19,658 bases of DNA from positions 1 through 19,658 of the forward strand of contig DAOUTY010000006.1 of assembly GCA_030668425.1 (NCBI GenBank), given 5' to 3'. Position numbers and translations under genes: made by a program. Positions 8,596 to 15,452 of this stretch are shown here, piece after piece; the first letter of the stretch is position 1; every line of letters starts with the position of its first letter. Origin of the DNA: Chloroflexota bacterium (lineage in GTDB: Bacteria; Chloroflexota; Dehalococcoidia; SZUA-161). Below the pieces are notes generated by a model, which was not told where the DNA came from, made no database searches, and saw nothing but the letters and a program-made list of their open reading frames with translations.

Positions 8596-9018
8596 TCAAG
8601 CCTGGCAGCTCTTGCAGGTTCCAAATATCGCGATGTGCTCGAACTCAGCGTCGAAGCTGTGTCTGGTCTTTAGCTCATCTCGCAACTGTTGGAACACGGA
8701 GGCATCGATATCCCTGACCTTGCCGCACTTGCGGCATACCAGGTGGTGGTGCTGCGCTTTCCCTGCCGGGTGATACAGAAACCGTTCACCACCCAAGTCT
8801 GTCTCGGTCACAAGGCCGTTTTCCTTCAGGAGCTCCAGAGTGCGGTACACAGTGGAGATGTTTATATAGGGATACTGGATGCGAGCCCTGGTGTGGATTT
8901 CCTCTGCGCTGATGTGGTCATGGCTGGCTTCGATGGCTTCCAGCACCATCATCCTCTGGGGTGTAAGGCGGTAACCTTTCTCCCGCAGAATCTCCAGAAG
9001 GCCTTTCTCTTTCTTCAT
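8596..9018 (-). CDS. Fur-family metalloregulator, candidate nickel regulator (Nur-like)
   Basis: 140 residues. An N-terminal winged helix (YRLTPQRMMVLEAIEAS, then ISTVYRTLELLKENGLV as the recognition region) is followed by the Fur dimerisation/metal domain: HHHLVCRKCGKV and a final CKSC, giving the two CxxC pairs of the structural zinc site. Sequence alone does not separate Fur, PerR, Zur and Nur. The context does suggest something: it neighbours the nickel transporter operon, and a perfect copy of the operator half-site TTATTGCAA lies 50 bases upstream (9068-9076). Start ATG 9018 is chosen because the protein then has the standard length and a GGGA-type site lies upstream; ATG 9057 adds 13 residues and has no ribosome site. 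Probably co-transcribed with the SCP-2-like gene. Confidence 0.9.
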   Translation of the reverse strand: MKKEKGLLEILREKGYRLTPQRMMVLEAIEASHDHISAEEIHTRARIQYPYINISTVYRTLELLKENGLVTETDLGGERFLYHPAGKAQHHHLVCRKCGKVRDIDASVFQQLRDELKTRHSFDAEFEHIAIFGTCKSCQA

Positions 9019-9067
9019 CTTCCGTTCCCGGATTTCGTGCCTAAATAGGTATAACATGGCTCAACGG

Positions 9068-9076
9068 TTATTGCAA
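9068..9076 (+). promoter_or_regulatory. TTATTGCAA half-operator upstream of fur-type gene
   Basis: Nine bases identical to the left arm of the dyad at 4076-4097. No second arm is visible at the expected spacing. It could give autoregulation of the Fur-type gene at 8596-9018; a nine-base match can also arise by chance. Confidence 0.4.
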
Positions 9077-9133
9077 CAGGTACAGGCGTGGTATCTGTGA
9101 TTCGCCCCATCGGGGAGGGCCTGATTTAACGTG

Positions 9134-9168
9134 TTGTGTGAGAGGGTAAGTCTGGCTTATAATATAAT
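9134..9168 (+). promoter_or_regulatory. Candidate promoter for lgt
   Basis: TTGTGT (9134-9139) and TATAAT (9158-9163) are 18 bases apart; a second TATAAT overlaps at 9163-9168. The -10 is perfect, the -35 weak. It faces lgt, and its transcript would include the REP-like hairpin pair. Confidence 0.45.
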
Positions 9169-9186
9169 TGTGTACCTGCAGCTAGT

Positions 9187-9307
9187 GTAGAGTGGGTGAA
9201 GTGATAACGTAACCCACCAATTCCGAACAGAGAAGGCAAAAAACGTAAGGGATATATGTAATAACTTAAAATGAGCGGTGGGTTACACTATGTTTCACCC
9301 ACCCTAC
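9187..9307. repeat. REP-like inverted pair of palindromes
   Basis: Two arms of about 31-32 bases (9187-9218 and 9277-9307) are imperfect reverse complements of each other, sharing GTAG, GTGGGTGAA and GTAACCCACC. Each arm is itself a hairpin: GTGGGT/ACCCAC (9192-9197 with 9212-9217) and GGTGGGT/ACCCACC (9277-9283 with 9297-9303). The 58-base spacer is A/T-rich. The GTAGGGTGGGT...ACCCACC type of palindrome resembles REP/BIME or MITE elements spread by Y1 (RAYT) transposases. It lies in the probable lgt leader and ends 13 bases before the ribosome site. Confidence 0.75.
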
Positions 9308-9332
9308 GACTTTTAGATTAGGAGAAGGCGAA

Positions 9333-10172
9333 ATCGAAATCAACATTGACCCGGAAGCATTCAGCCTGGGCCCTATTACCATACATTGGTATGGAATAAT
9401 GGTTGCTTTAGCTGTTGCGACTCTGGTGGTGTGGGTCTGGTACTTCACCATCAGGAGGGGGGGGGTCACCACCGAGAACGTCATGGCTGCCGCCCTATGG
9501 GGAATCCCGATGGGACTAATCGTCTCCAGGCTTGTTCATGTTATTGATAAGTATGATTACTACATCGACCACCCGCGTGAAATCTTTGGGTTCGAAGGGT
9601 TGACTATCTTTGGGGCGATACTGGGAGGGCTGCTGGGGGCATGGATATATTGCAGGCTGCGGCGAATATCGCTAGCGCCACTGGTCGACCTGGCAGCGCC
9701 GGGCATCATACTGGCGCAGGCCATTGGCAGGGTGGGATGCATAATAAACGGTTGTTGCTGTGGAGAACCAACGTCCCTGCCCTGGGCTGTTTTCTATTCT
9801 CATCCGGCCAGCCACGCCAGTGGCTGTGCTTCGCTGGGTACTTTGATCCATCCCACCCAGATGTACGAATTGCTGGGGGACCTGGTCATTTTCGCTCTTC
9901 TGTTCTGGGTGTTCCGGGGTCGCCTCAAGCCAAGCGGCTCTCTGCTTGCGCTATATCTGGTCCTGTACTCTCTACTGACCTTCACCGTGAGGTTCTGGCG
10001 CGGGGATACGGAGACGTTCGCTGGTCCTATACAGGAAGGTCAGCTTATAGCGATTCTGGTGTTTGTCGCTGCTACTATCTGGCTTGTGGTCAAGAAGGTT
10101 CACTGGGACAAGAACGAAGTGGAAGAAGATTCTGGTGATGCTGTGGCCTCAGTGATTGAAAGACCTGAATAG
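9333..10172 (+). CDS. lgt: Prolipoprotein diacylglyceryl transferase
   Basis: Transfers diacylglycerol to the lipobox cysteine of prolipoproteins, the first step of lipoprotein maturation (the substrates here would include the lipoproteins at 4254 and 11810). About 279 residues, multi-pass membrane protein. Visible: N-terminal INIDPEAFSLGPITIHWYG, GLTIFGAILGG, the Lgt signature GRVGCIINGCCCGEP, HPTQMYEL and RFWRGD. The first canonical start, ATG 9399, falls after the conserved HWYG block, so the real start must be upstream. The in-frame ATC at 9333 stands exactly where relatives have Met (M-E-I-N-I-D-P) and has GGAGAAGG (9321-9328) before it; no ATG, GTG or TTG exists in frame between the stop at 9267 and 9399. 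The E. coli His103 position is Phe here. Confidence 0.93.
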   Translation: MEINIDPEAFSLGPITIHWYGIMVALAVATLVVWVWYFTIRRGGVTTENVMAAALWGIPMGLIVSRLVHVIDKYDYYIDHPREIFGFEGLTIFGAILGGLLGAWIYCRLRRISLAPLVDLAAPGIILAQAIGRVGCIINGCCCGEPTSLPWAVFYSHPASHASGCASLGTLIHPTQMYELLGDLVIFALLFWVFRGRLKPSGSLLALYLVLYSLLTFTVRFWRGDTETFAGPIQEGQLIAILVFVAATIWLVVKKVHWDKNEVEEDSGDAVASVIERPE

Positions 10173-10198
10173 ATCGCTACCGGATTTCTGCTCTTTCC

Positions 10199-11044
10199 CT
10201 ACTCGGCCTCTGATGAAGCAATGTCCCATCTCTTGTGCCTGTTGCCGCGCAGTCTGGAAAGCCCGAGTGTCAGGAGCAATACTGTTCCACTGAAGAGTAT
10301 TATGGTAGCTCCAGATGCGAGGTCGAACTCATAGGACAACCATAGACCTCCGAAAGTAAAGAACGCGCCGAAAAGGATGGCCAGGAGCATCATTTTCCGC
10401 AGATCGTGAGTGAATTGTCTCGCCATAGTGGCGGGGATGGTAAGCAGGGCTATCACCAGGATAATGCCGACGACTCTTATCAGCACAACCACAGTCAGCG
10501 CAATCATGCACAGCAGGATGAGGTACAATCTCTCAACCGGGATTCCGACCACTGTGCCGAACTCTTCGTCAAATGAAAGGGCCAGGAACTCCTTGTAAAG
10601 GGCTATGACTATCGCGGCTATGATGAAGTCCAGGATAATCATGAGGATCAGGTCGGAAAAGGGCACTGTAAGAATGTTGCCGAAGAGGTAGCTGAACAGA
10701 TCGGGCGCGTAACCTGGGGCCAGGCCGATGAAGATTATACCCAGTGCCATCCCCATTGCCCATAGTATTCCGATAGCGGTATCCTCGGGCAATTTCGTCT
10801 TCTTGGTGATCAGCCCCATTCCTAAGGCAGAGGCCAGGGTGAACACCATCGCTCCCAGAACTGGACTGAATCCTGCAAGGTATCCCAGCCCGATGCCGCC
10901 GAATGAGGCGTGAGCGATTCCGCCGCTGATGAATACGATCCTGTTGACTACAACATAGACGCCGATGATACCGCAGGCTACAGACGCCAACATCCCGGCG
11001 TAGAGGGCGTTCCTCATGAATTCGTACTGCAGTGCATCGATCAT
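10199..11044 (-). CDS. znuB: Zinc ABC transporter permease
   Basis: Membrane component of a high-affinity Zn2+ (possibly Mn2+) importer of the ABC-3 family. 281 residues, about eight hydrophobic helices; the typical start MRNALYAGMLASVACGIIGVYVV with ISGGIAHASFGGIGLGYL, the conserved SFDEEFGTVVGIPVERLYL (cytoplasmic coupling region) and ALLTIPATMARQFTHDLRKMM are recognisable. ATG 11044 lies four bases after the znuC stop. Last gene of the zur-znuACB operon and convergent with lgt, 26 bases away. Zinc rather than manganese as substrate is inferred from the linked zur-like gene. Confidence 0.95.
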   Translation of the reverse strand: MIDALQYEFMRNALYAGMLASVACGIIGVYVVVNRIVFISGGIAHASFGGIGLGYLAGFSPVLGAMVFTLASALGMGLITKKTKLPEDTAIGILWAMGMALGIIFIGLAPGYAPDLFSYLFGNILTVPFSDLILMIILDFIIAAIVIALYKEFLALSFDEEFGTVVGIPVERLYLILLCMIALTVVVLIRVVGIILVIALLTIPATMARQFTHDLRKMMLLAILFGAFFTFGGLWLSYEFDLASGATIILFSGTVLLLTLGLSRLRGNRHKRWDIASSEAE

Positions 11045-11048
11045 GACT

Positions 11049-11807
11049 TCAGTGTTCCTTCAATACCCTGTGGGGAACGGTGCCGTGAGCTATCATCTGC
11101 ACAGGGCACTTGTAGGTGGCTTCCAGCACTTCGGCCTCGATTTCAGGGGAACCGTGATGGAAAAGCTGGCGATTGAGGCAGGCAATTTTGTCCACATAAA
11201 CGGAAACAGCACTGATATCATGCGACACCAGCACTATAGCCATCCGATGCTTCAACCTGTCAAGGAGCTCATAGAACTCGGTTTGCATCGTGGAATCAAC
11301 GCTGGCTGTAGGTTCATCGAGGAGTAAGAGCTTGGGCTCAGATACGAGGGCCCGCGCAATCAAGACCCTCTGCTGTTCCCCACCTGACAGCTTCCCCATC
11401 TGGTGGTTTTTATGATCGAGCATACCCACTGCCTGCAGGGCATTTAGTGCGGCTGTCCTATCATCACTGCTATATCTTCGGAAGAGCCCTGCTCGGCTAT
11501 AGCGTCCCATCAACGCCACATCCCAGACGCTTATGGGGAAGTTGCGGTCGAAAAGGTTGTGTTGAGGAACGTAACCTATGCTACCGCGGCTACTTTGAGG
11601 CGTTTTCCCCAGTACCAAAACCCTCCCGTGGCTCGGCGTAATCAATCCCAGGATGACCTTGAGGAGCGTGGTCTTGCCGCCACCATTGGGGCCGATAATG
11701 CCAAGGAAATCGTTCTGCTCTATGGAGAGGCTGATTCCCTCCAGTATGGGTGTACTGTTGTAGTGCACCCATATGTCATCCAGTGTTACTACTTCTTCAT
11801 GTGCCAT
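11049..11807 (-). CDS. znuC: Zinc ABC transporter ATP-binding protein
   Basis: ATPase of the zinc importer, cytoplasmic. 252 residues with Walker A GPNGGGKT (39-46), Q-loop Gln82 in YVPQHNLFDRNFP (the RNFP run is common in ZnuC/MntB-type ATPases), signature LSGGEQQR (140-147), Walker B LLLLDEP and switch His196 in LVSHD. Two bases separate it from the znuA stop and four from the znuB start, so the three are one transcript. Nothing is missing. Confidence 0.95.
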   Translation of the reverse strand: MAHEEVVTLDDIWVHYNSTPILEGISLSIEQNDFLGIIGPNGGGKTTLLKVILGLITPSHGRVLVLGKTPQSSRGSIGYVPQHNLFDRNFPISVWDVALMGRYSRAGLFRRYSSDDRTAALNALQAVGMLDHKNHQMGKLSGGEQQRVLIARALVSEPKLLLLDEPTASVDSTMQTEFYELLDRLKHRMAIVLVSHDISAVSVYVDKIACLNRQLFHHGSPEIEAEVLEATYKCPVQMIAHGTVPHRVLKEH

Positions 11808-11809
11808 GT

Positions 11810-12724
11810 CTACCTCATTGCTTCGCCAAGTTCCCCCAGAAGGGTGCGCAGGTTCTCGACATAGTCACCGGCCAGGGAGTCGATAAAGACAACGCTTCCG
11901 CCTATTTCATCCGCGATGACCTCGGCGCTCTGCGGATTGAACTGAGGCGAAGCGAAGATGACCTTTATGTTATGCTCTTTTGCCTGGTCAATCAAGTGAG
12001 CGAGTCCTGACGCTGTCGGTTCTTTCCCCTCCTCCTCGATGGGCAGCATGGTCAGTTCGTATGCTTCGGCAAAGTAGCCGAAGGCGGGGTGATAGACCAT
12101 GAATGTACGGTTCGTAACTCCGTACAGGCCATCTCTAATATCCTGATCAAGCTGAGCCAAGCTCTGTGAGTAGGCGTCCCTGTTTGCTTCGTAGTAAGCC
12201 CTGTTGTCTGGATCGATCTGCACGAGGCCGTCACAGATGTTCTGCACCATTATCCTGGCATTCAGGGGAGACATCCAGATGTGGGGATCCATTGTGCCAT
12301 GCTCGTAGTCTTCGCCTTCGTACTCGTGTGCCCCCGCCATCTCAATTAGTTGGATCCCTTTGGAGCAATCGACAACCAGTATGTCATCGTTCTGTGCTAT
12401 GAGCCTGTCCATCCAGACCAGCTCGAACTCCACACCCGAGCCTACCTTGACATACATCTCAGCTCTGGCCACATTAGTCATCTGGTTCGGAGTTGGCTCG
12501 TAGGTGTGTGGGCTTGCCCCCGGCGGCACCATTACGGTGACATCTACATTCTCTCCACCGACCTTTTCTACGAATTCGGCCTGCGGCGGTATGGTGACGA
12601 TGACTCCTATCTTGCCGCTAGCCTCTTCCTCCTGCACGCAAGACACGACAAATGCTATTAGAACCGCGATGAGCAGCAATGCCAGGGCAGTTAAAACCCG
12701 TGTGGCAAGTCTATTCACTCTCAT
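11810..12724 (-). CDS. znuA: Zinc-binding lipoprotein (cluster A-I substrate-binding protein)
   Basis: Captures zinc outside the membrane and hands it to ZnuB. 304 residues: signal helix (about 10-28), lipobox FVVSC with Cys29, then two alpha/beta lobes. The four metal ligands of the family are in place: His73 (SPHTYEPTP), His148 (MDPHIWMSP), His212 (VYHPAFGYF) and Asp282 (FIDSLAGDY). A short loop of acidic and histidine residues (133-148, with HEYE, EDYEHG) corresponds to the His-rich loop of ZnuA, which favours zinc over manganese. ATG 12724 has AAGGTG seven bases upstream. The gene overlaps the end of the zur-type gene by 14 bases, indicating coupling. Confidence 0.95.
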   Translation of the reverse strand: MRVNRLATRVLTALALLLIAVLIAFVVSCVQEEEASGKIGVIVTIPPQAEFVEKVGGENVDVTVMVPPGASPHTYEPTPNQMTNVARAEMYVKVGSGVEFELVWMDRLIAQNDDILVVDCSKGIQLIEMAGAHEYEGEDYEHGTMDPHIWMSPLNARIMVQNICDGLVQIDPDNRAYYEANRDAYSQSLAQLDQDIRDGLYGVTNRTFMVYHPAFGYFAEAYELTMLPIEEEGKEPTASGLAHLIDQAKEHNIKVIFASPQFNPQSAEVIADEIGGSVVFIDSLAGDYVENLRTLLGELGEAMR

Positions 12725-13178
12725 TAGGTGGCACCTTCCCTGACGGGGCCTTGTTCCGACAGTTATGGCAATGGCCGGAGAACTCGAGAAGATGGCCTTC
12801 GATCTGAAAACCGGTCTCCCGTGATAATCTGTGCGCTAGCTCGCTGAGGTCACAATCGGTAAAGTCAGCCACTGTGCCACAATCAGAGCAAATGAGGTGA
12901 TGGTGGTGTTCTTGAGGCCTCCGCAGTACAAAGCTTCGGCAGTTACCTCCAGAGTGGACCTCACAGGTAAGCCCGAGGTTGGCAAGTATATCAAGCGTGC
13001 GATATATGGTGACCAGCCCGATGTTGGGGTGTTCCTGACGCACTTTATCGTGGATAGCTGCTGGCGTGAGGTGGTCATGGCTGGCAGCGACTGTGTTTAA
13101 CACGGCGCGTCGTTGAGGGGTGAGCTTGTATCCCTGCCGCTTTAGGATGGTTGTAATTCGTTTTTCTGTAAGTCTCAT
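12711..13178 (-). CDS. zur: Fur-family regulator, probable zinc regulator Zur
   Basis: 155 residues: winged helix (YKLTPQRRAVLNTVAAS; IGLVTIYRTLDILANLGL), then the metal domain with a HHHHLICSDCGTVADFTDCDL block and CHNC near the end, giving both CxxC pairs. It heads the znuA-znuC-znuB operon, overlapping znuA, so a zinc repressor is the natural reading. The frame is open up to 13241, but ATG 13178 is the likely start: the longer form would overlap the promoter -35 box (13236-13241), and the Fur homology begins just after 13178. No clear Shine-Dalgarno precedes it. It has a sister Fur-type gene at 8596; the two proteins share the fold but differ well outside the core. Confidence 0.92.
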   Translation of the reverse strand: MRLTEKRITTILKRQGYKLTPQRRAVLNTVAASHDHLTPAAIHDKVRQEHPNIGLVTIYRTLDILANLGLTCEVHSGGNCRSFVLRRPQEHHHHLICSDCGTVADFTDCDLSELAHRLSRETGFQIEGHLLEFSGHCHNCRNKAPSGKVPPNESE

Positions 13179-13191
13179 TACAGTCAGTAAA

Positions 13192-13206
13192 TGAAAAGCA
13201 TTTTCA
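13192..13206 (-). promoter_or_regulatory. Zur/Fur-type operator at the zur-znu start site
   Basis: TGAAAAGCATTTTCA, a 7-1-7 dyad in which six of seven positions of each arm are symmetric. Its upstream edge coincides with the predicted transcription start of the promoter at 13213-13241, the classic position for a zinc-loaded repressor. It is unlike the TTGCAA operators near the nickel operon. Confidence 0.6.
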
Positions 13207-13212
13207 ATTACA

Positions 13213-13241
13213 CTTATAGCACAGTTGCCTTTTGGTGTCAA
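13213..13241 (-). promoter_or_regulatory. Sigma-70 promoter of the zur-znuACB operon
   Basis: On the minus strand TTGACA (13241-13236), 17 bases, then TATAAG (13218-13213): a near-consensus housekeeping promoter. Transcription would begin near 13206, about 28 bases before the ATG at 13178. Confidence 0.75.
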
Positions 13242-13277
13242 GAGATATGGGTGGTAATTGGGAGGTGGGAATCTGTT

Positions 13278-13310
13278 CTCCCTCTCCAGGCGGGAGGGAG
13301 TTAGAGGGAG
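13278..13310. repeat. C/G-rich inverted repeat
   Basis: CTCCCTCT (13278-13285) pairs with AGAGGGAG (13303-13310) around a purine-rich loop, inside the 127-base gap between the translin gene end and the zur promoter. It may be a dispersed intergenic repeat or a weak terminator for the translin operon; no T run follows on either strand. Confidence 0.4.
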
Positions 13311-13368
13311 GGGGATTAAGGGTAGAGAGGGCGGGAGATAGCGATTGATTTAACCGCGTTTTTTGATG

Positions 13369-14016
13369 CTACTCCCGGTTGAGCTTATCTCCGAAATCCT
13401 CCAGCTTTTGCGCCAGTTGGTTCTGTCTCAAAGAGATGGTGAGGTCGCCTCGGGTTCTCTCGAGGACTCCCCGCACCATGTCGGTATTCCGTCTCAAGCC
13501 GCCGGTTAGGGCGTCGTGGAAGTCGATTGTTACCAGGAGGCTGTAGATATCGTCCATAGCCTCGAGTATTTCCTCGCAGCGGTCGATGTGGCCGTCCCTC
13601 AAGGTATCCAGTAGATGTCTCCTGAGTTCGCCTGCTGCCTCTGCGAGCCCGTTGAGGTAGGCAGCGTAGTGGATACCGAGATCATCCGGCTCGGGCAGCT
13701 CATTTCCGGAAACCAGCGCTAGAGTGATGCAGGCCTCGGCATACTCCTTTTGGGCGTTGTGGACGAAGCCGCCGTGGGATAGCTCCCTGTGCTGGGCTAG
13801 AGTGCGGCTCATCTCCTCTACGTTAGCCTGTGATGACCCGATGAGTTCTCTGGCCTTGTCGTATTCCCCGCGATGGACAGCGCGGATGGCGTTGGCACTG
13901 AAACGAATTGAATCGCGGGAAAGCCGCAGTCCTTTTTCCCGGGCGCTGTCCTCGATGGAGAAGTAGGAGCACACTTTCTCACCGATTGAGTCGAGTTTTG
14001 AAGTAGGCCTGGTCAT
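13369..14016 (-). CDS. Translin-family protein (single-stranded nucleic acid binding, possible RNase)
   Basis: 215 residues, all helical. It has the translin/TRAX pattern: AREKGLRLSRDSIRFSANAIRAVHRGEY (in parts, 25-52), FVHNAQKEYAEACITLALV (84-102), AYLNGLAEAAGELRRHLLD (119-137) and DALTGGLRRNTDMVRGVLERTRGDLT (168-193). Eukaryotic translin and TRAX form the C3PO ribonuclease that finishes RISC assembly and trims tRNA; archaeal homologues form homo-octamers with RNase activity. The acidic pair of the catalytic subunit TRAX (E-x-x-E in QEYVEA) is matched by Glu91 and Glu94, so an active nuclease is possible. ATG 14016 directly abuts the TAA of thiE (TAAATG), so translation is coupled. In archaea such genes are sometimes misannotated as haloacid dehalogenases. 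Function in bacteria is not established. Confidence 0.85.
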   Translation of the reverse strand: MTRPTSKLDSIGEKVCSYFSIEDSAREKGLRLSRDSIRFSANAIRAVHRGEYDKARELIGSSQANVEEMSRTLAQHRELSHGGFVHNAQKEYAEACITLALVSGNELPEPDDLGIHYAAYLNGLAEAAGELRRHLLDTLRDGHIDRCEEILEAMDDIYSLLVTIDFHDALTGGLRRNTDMVRGVLERTRGDLTISLRQNQLAQKLEDFGDKLNRE

Positions 14017-15057
14017 TTATTCTTCACCCCCTATTCTCGTTGCAAGCCGCTGGCAGGCTTCCTCAATGTCGCTGGCCCCGAGCACAGCGCTGATCACAGC
14101 CACAGCATCGGCACCGGCTTTCATAACCTCAATGACATTATCATCGTTTACCCCGCCAATAGCAACCACGGGGATCGAAACCCTGTTTTTCACTTGCTGG
14201 AGTGTGGTGAGCCCGGCGAGTCTTGTACCCGATTTAGATGGCGAGGGATAGATTGAGCCCACAGCGATGTAGTCGGCGCCTTGCTCTTGAGCTTGAAGGG
14301 CCTCTTCCACGGTGGCTGTAGAGATACCGACAATTTTGTCAGCAGGCAGCAGTCCTCTGGCAACGGGAAGAGGCAAATCCTCCTGCCCAAGATGGAGGCC
14401 ATCGGCATCGGAGGCCAGAGCGATATCCAAGTAGTCATTCACTATAAACAGAGCGCCTGATTCTGCGCAGACCTCTCTCAGGTCTTGAGCTAAGGATACA
14501 AGTTCTGCTTTGGGGCGCATCTTGTCGCGAAGCTGGATTGTACTGGCTCCTCCTTGAGTTGCCTGGCGTGCGACCTCGACCTCACTTTGGTCCCCTAGCG
14601 CCTCGGTATCCAGGATCAGATAGAGCCCTGATATTCTTTCGGTCTTGTCGTAGCGACTCAGCCTCAAGAATATTCTCTGCTCCAGCTCATACACGGTGAA
14701 CCGGGCACGCTTCATGTTTTCCCAATTGAATCCGAAGTCCTGCCCGGGGATTTTGGTTATCTCCTCGATGACGCGCAGTGATTGCTGAACGCGACGGGAG
14801 TTGGCTCTGACGAGGCTCGCGACGTCTGGCCGCTCCCCTTCGCTCGCTATCTCTAGAGAAGCGCCCACATCTTCCTCCGATCGGCGAGCGCTGAGAAGTT
14901 TATCATGAAGCTGCCGCTCCCTGGGCAGCAAGTCATGACGCAGGGTTTTGAGCTGTTCGCTGAGGTCGGCGTCGTTCAGGGTGAAGCGGCTTATGTCCTC
15001 GAGGAGGCGCAATCCCTCACCGAGGCGGTTGAGATTGGCATCCAGGATACGCAGCAT
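14017..15057 (-). CDS. thiE: ThiD2-ThiE fusion: HMP-P kinase and thiamine-phosphate synthase
   Basis: 346 residues with two domains. Residues 1-135 (DANLNRLGEGLRLLEDISRF, then ANSRRVQQSLRVIEEITK) are the ThiD2 domain, reported as a kinase for hydroxymethylpyrimidine phosphate. Residues 140-346 are the ThiE barrel, which joins HMP-PP with thiazole phosphate to give thiamine phosphate: LYLILD, QLRDK (175-179), NDYLDIA (207-213), DGLHLGQEDLP (219-229), the phosphate-binding SKSGT and AIGGV (299-303). The fusion supplies two successive steps in one polypeptide. Start ATG 15057 lies 14 bases after the stop of the upstream zinc-ribbon gene; ribosome site weak, so coupling is likely. Both domains look intact. 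Confidence 0.93.
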   Translation of the reverse strand: MLRILDANLNRLGEGLRLLEDISRFTLNDADLSEQLKTLRHDLLPRERQLHDKLLSARRSEEDVGASLEIASEGERPDVASLVRANSRRVQQSLRVIEEITKIPGQDFGFNWENMKRARFTVYELEQRIFLRLSRYDKTERISGLYLILDTEALGDQSEVEVARQATQGGASTIQLRDKMRPKAELVSLAQDLREVCAESGALFIVNDYLDIALASDADGLHLGQEDLPLPVARGLLPADKIVGISTATVEEALQAQEQGADYIAVGSIYPSPSKSGTRLAGLTTLQQVKNRVSIPVVAIGGVNDDNVIEVMKAGADAVAVISAVLGASDIEEACQRLATRIGGEE

Positions 15058-15071
15058 ATTGAGGCAACTCT

Positions 15072-15446
15072 CTAGAGTTGGTCCTTGAGAGCTTTGGGCA
15101 TTTCGCCTTCTCTGGCAGCGGCGATCGTCTCCTTAACCCCGGCGAAGGTATCCCTGTATTCCTCGCTATCCATGTCTATTCCCAAGTCCTTGAGCCTTTT
15201 TTCTGTCGATCTCCCGATGTTGCGCGGGTCCTTATAGTAGTCGCGGTCCTTGGGGAACATCGTGGGTTCCCCTGATTCTTCGTGGATTGCCTTCGTTGTC
15301 TTGTGGACGGCGAACCTGGAAATGCAACGTTCCACGTTATCGCTGCCACAGGCTGGGCATGTCGGGTTCAGGGGATCGTTAACTGTCCTGACGAAGAAAC
15401 TAGCTATCTGTTGGCATTTATTGCAGCGAAACTCATAGATGGGCAT
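15072..15446 (-). CDS. FmdB-family zinc ribbon protein (second copy)
   Basis: 124 residues. The N-terminus is the FmdB-type putative regulatory zinc ribbon: MPIYEFRCNKCQ... CPACGS...VERCISRFAVH, two CxxC pairs with about 24 residues between them. A variable, charged tail (KDRDYYKDPRNIGRSTEKRLKDLGIDMDSEEY, in parts) follows. No catalytic role is known for the family; some members sit by amide-metabolism genes. It begins six bases after the first copy's stop and precedes the thiD2-thiE gene. The two copies are tandem duplicates that have diverged in the tail. Confidence 0.88.
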   Translation of the reverse strand: MPIYEFRCNKCQQIASFFVRTVNDPLNPTCPACGSDNVERCISRFAVHKTTKAIHEESGEPTMFPKDRDYYKDPRNIGRSTEKRLKDLGIDMDSEEYRDTFAGVKETIAAAREGEMPKALKDQL

Positions 15447-15452
15447 TATTGG

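Noticed and set aside
9399..10172. lgt starting at the first ATG (9399)
   Set aside because: This would delete the conserved N-terminal block ending in HWYG and leaves the strong GGAGAAGG at 9321 unused.
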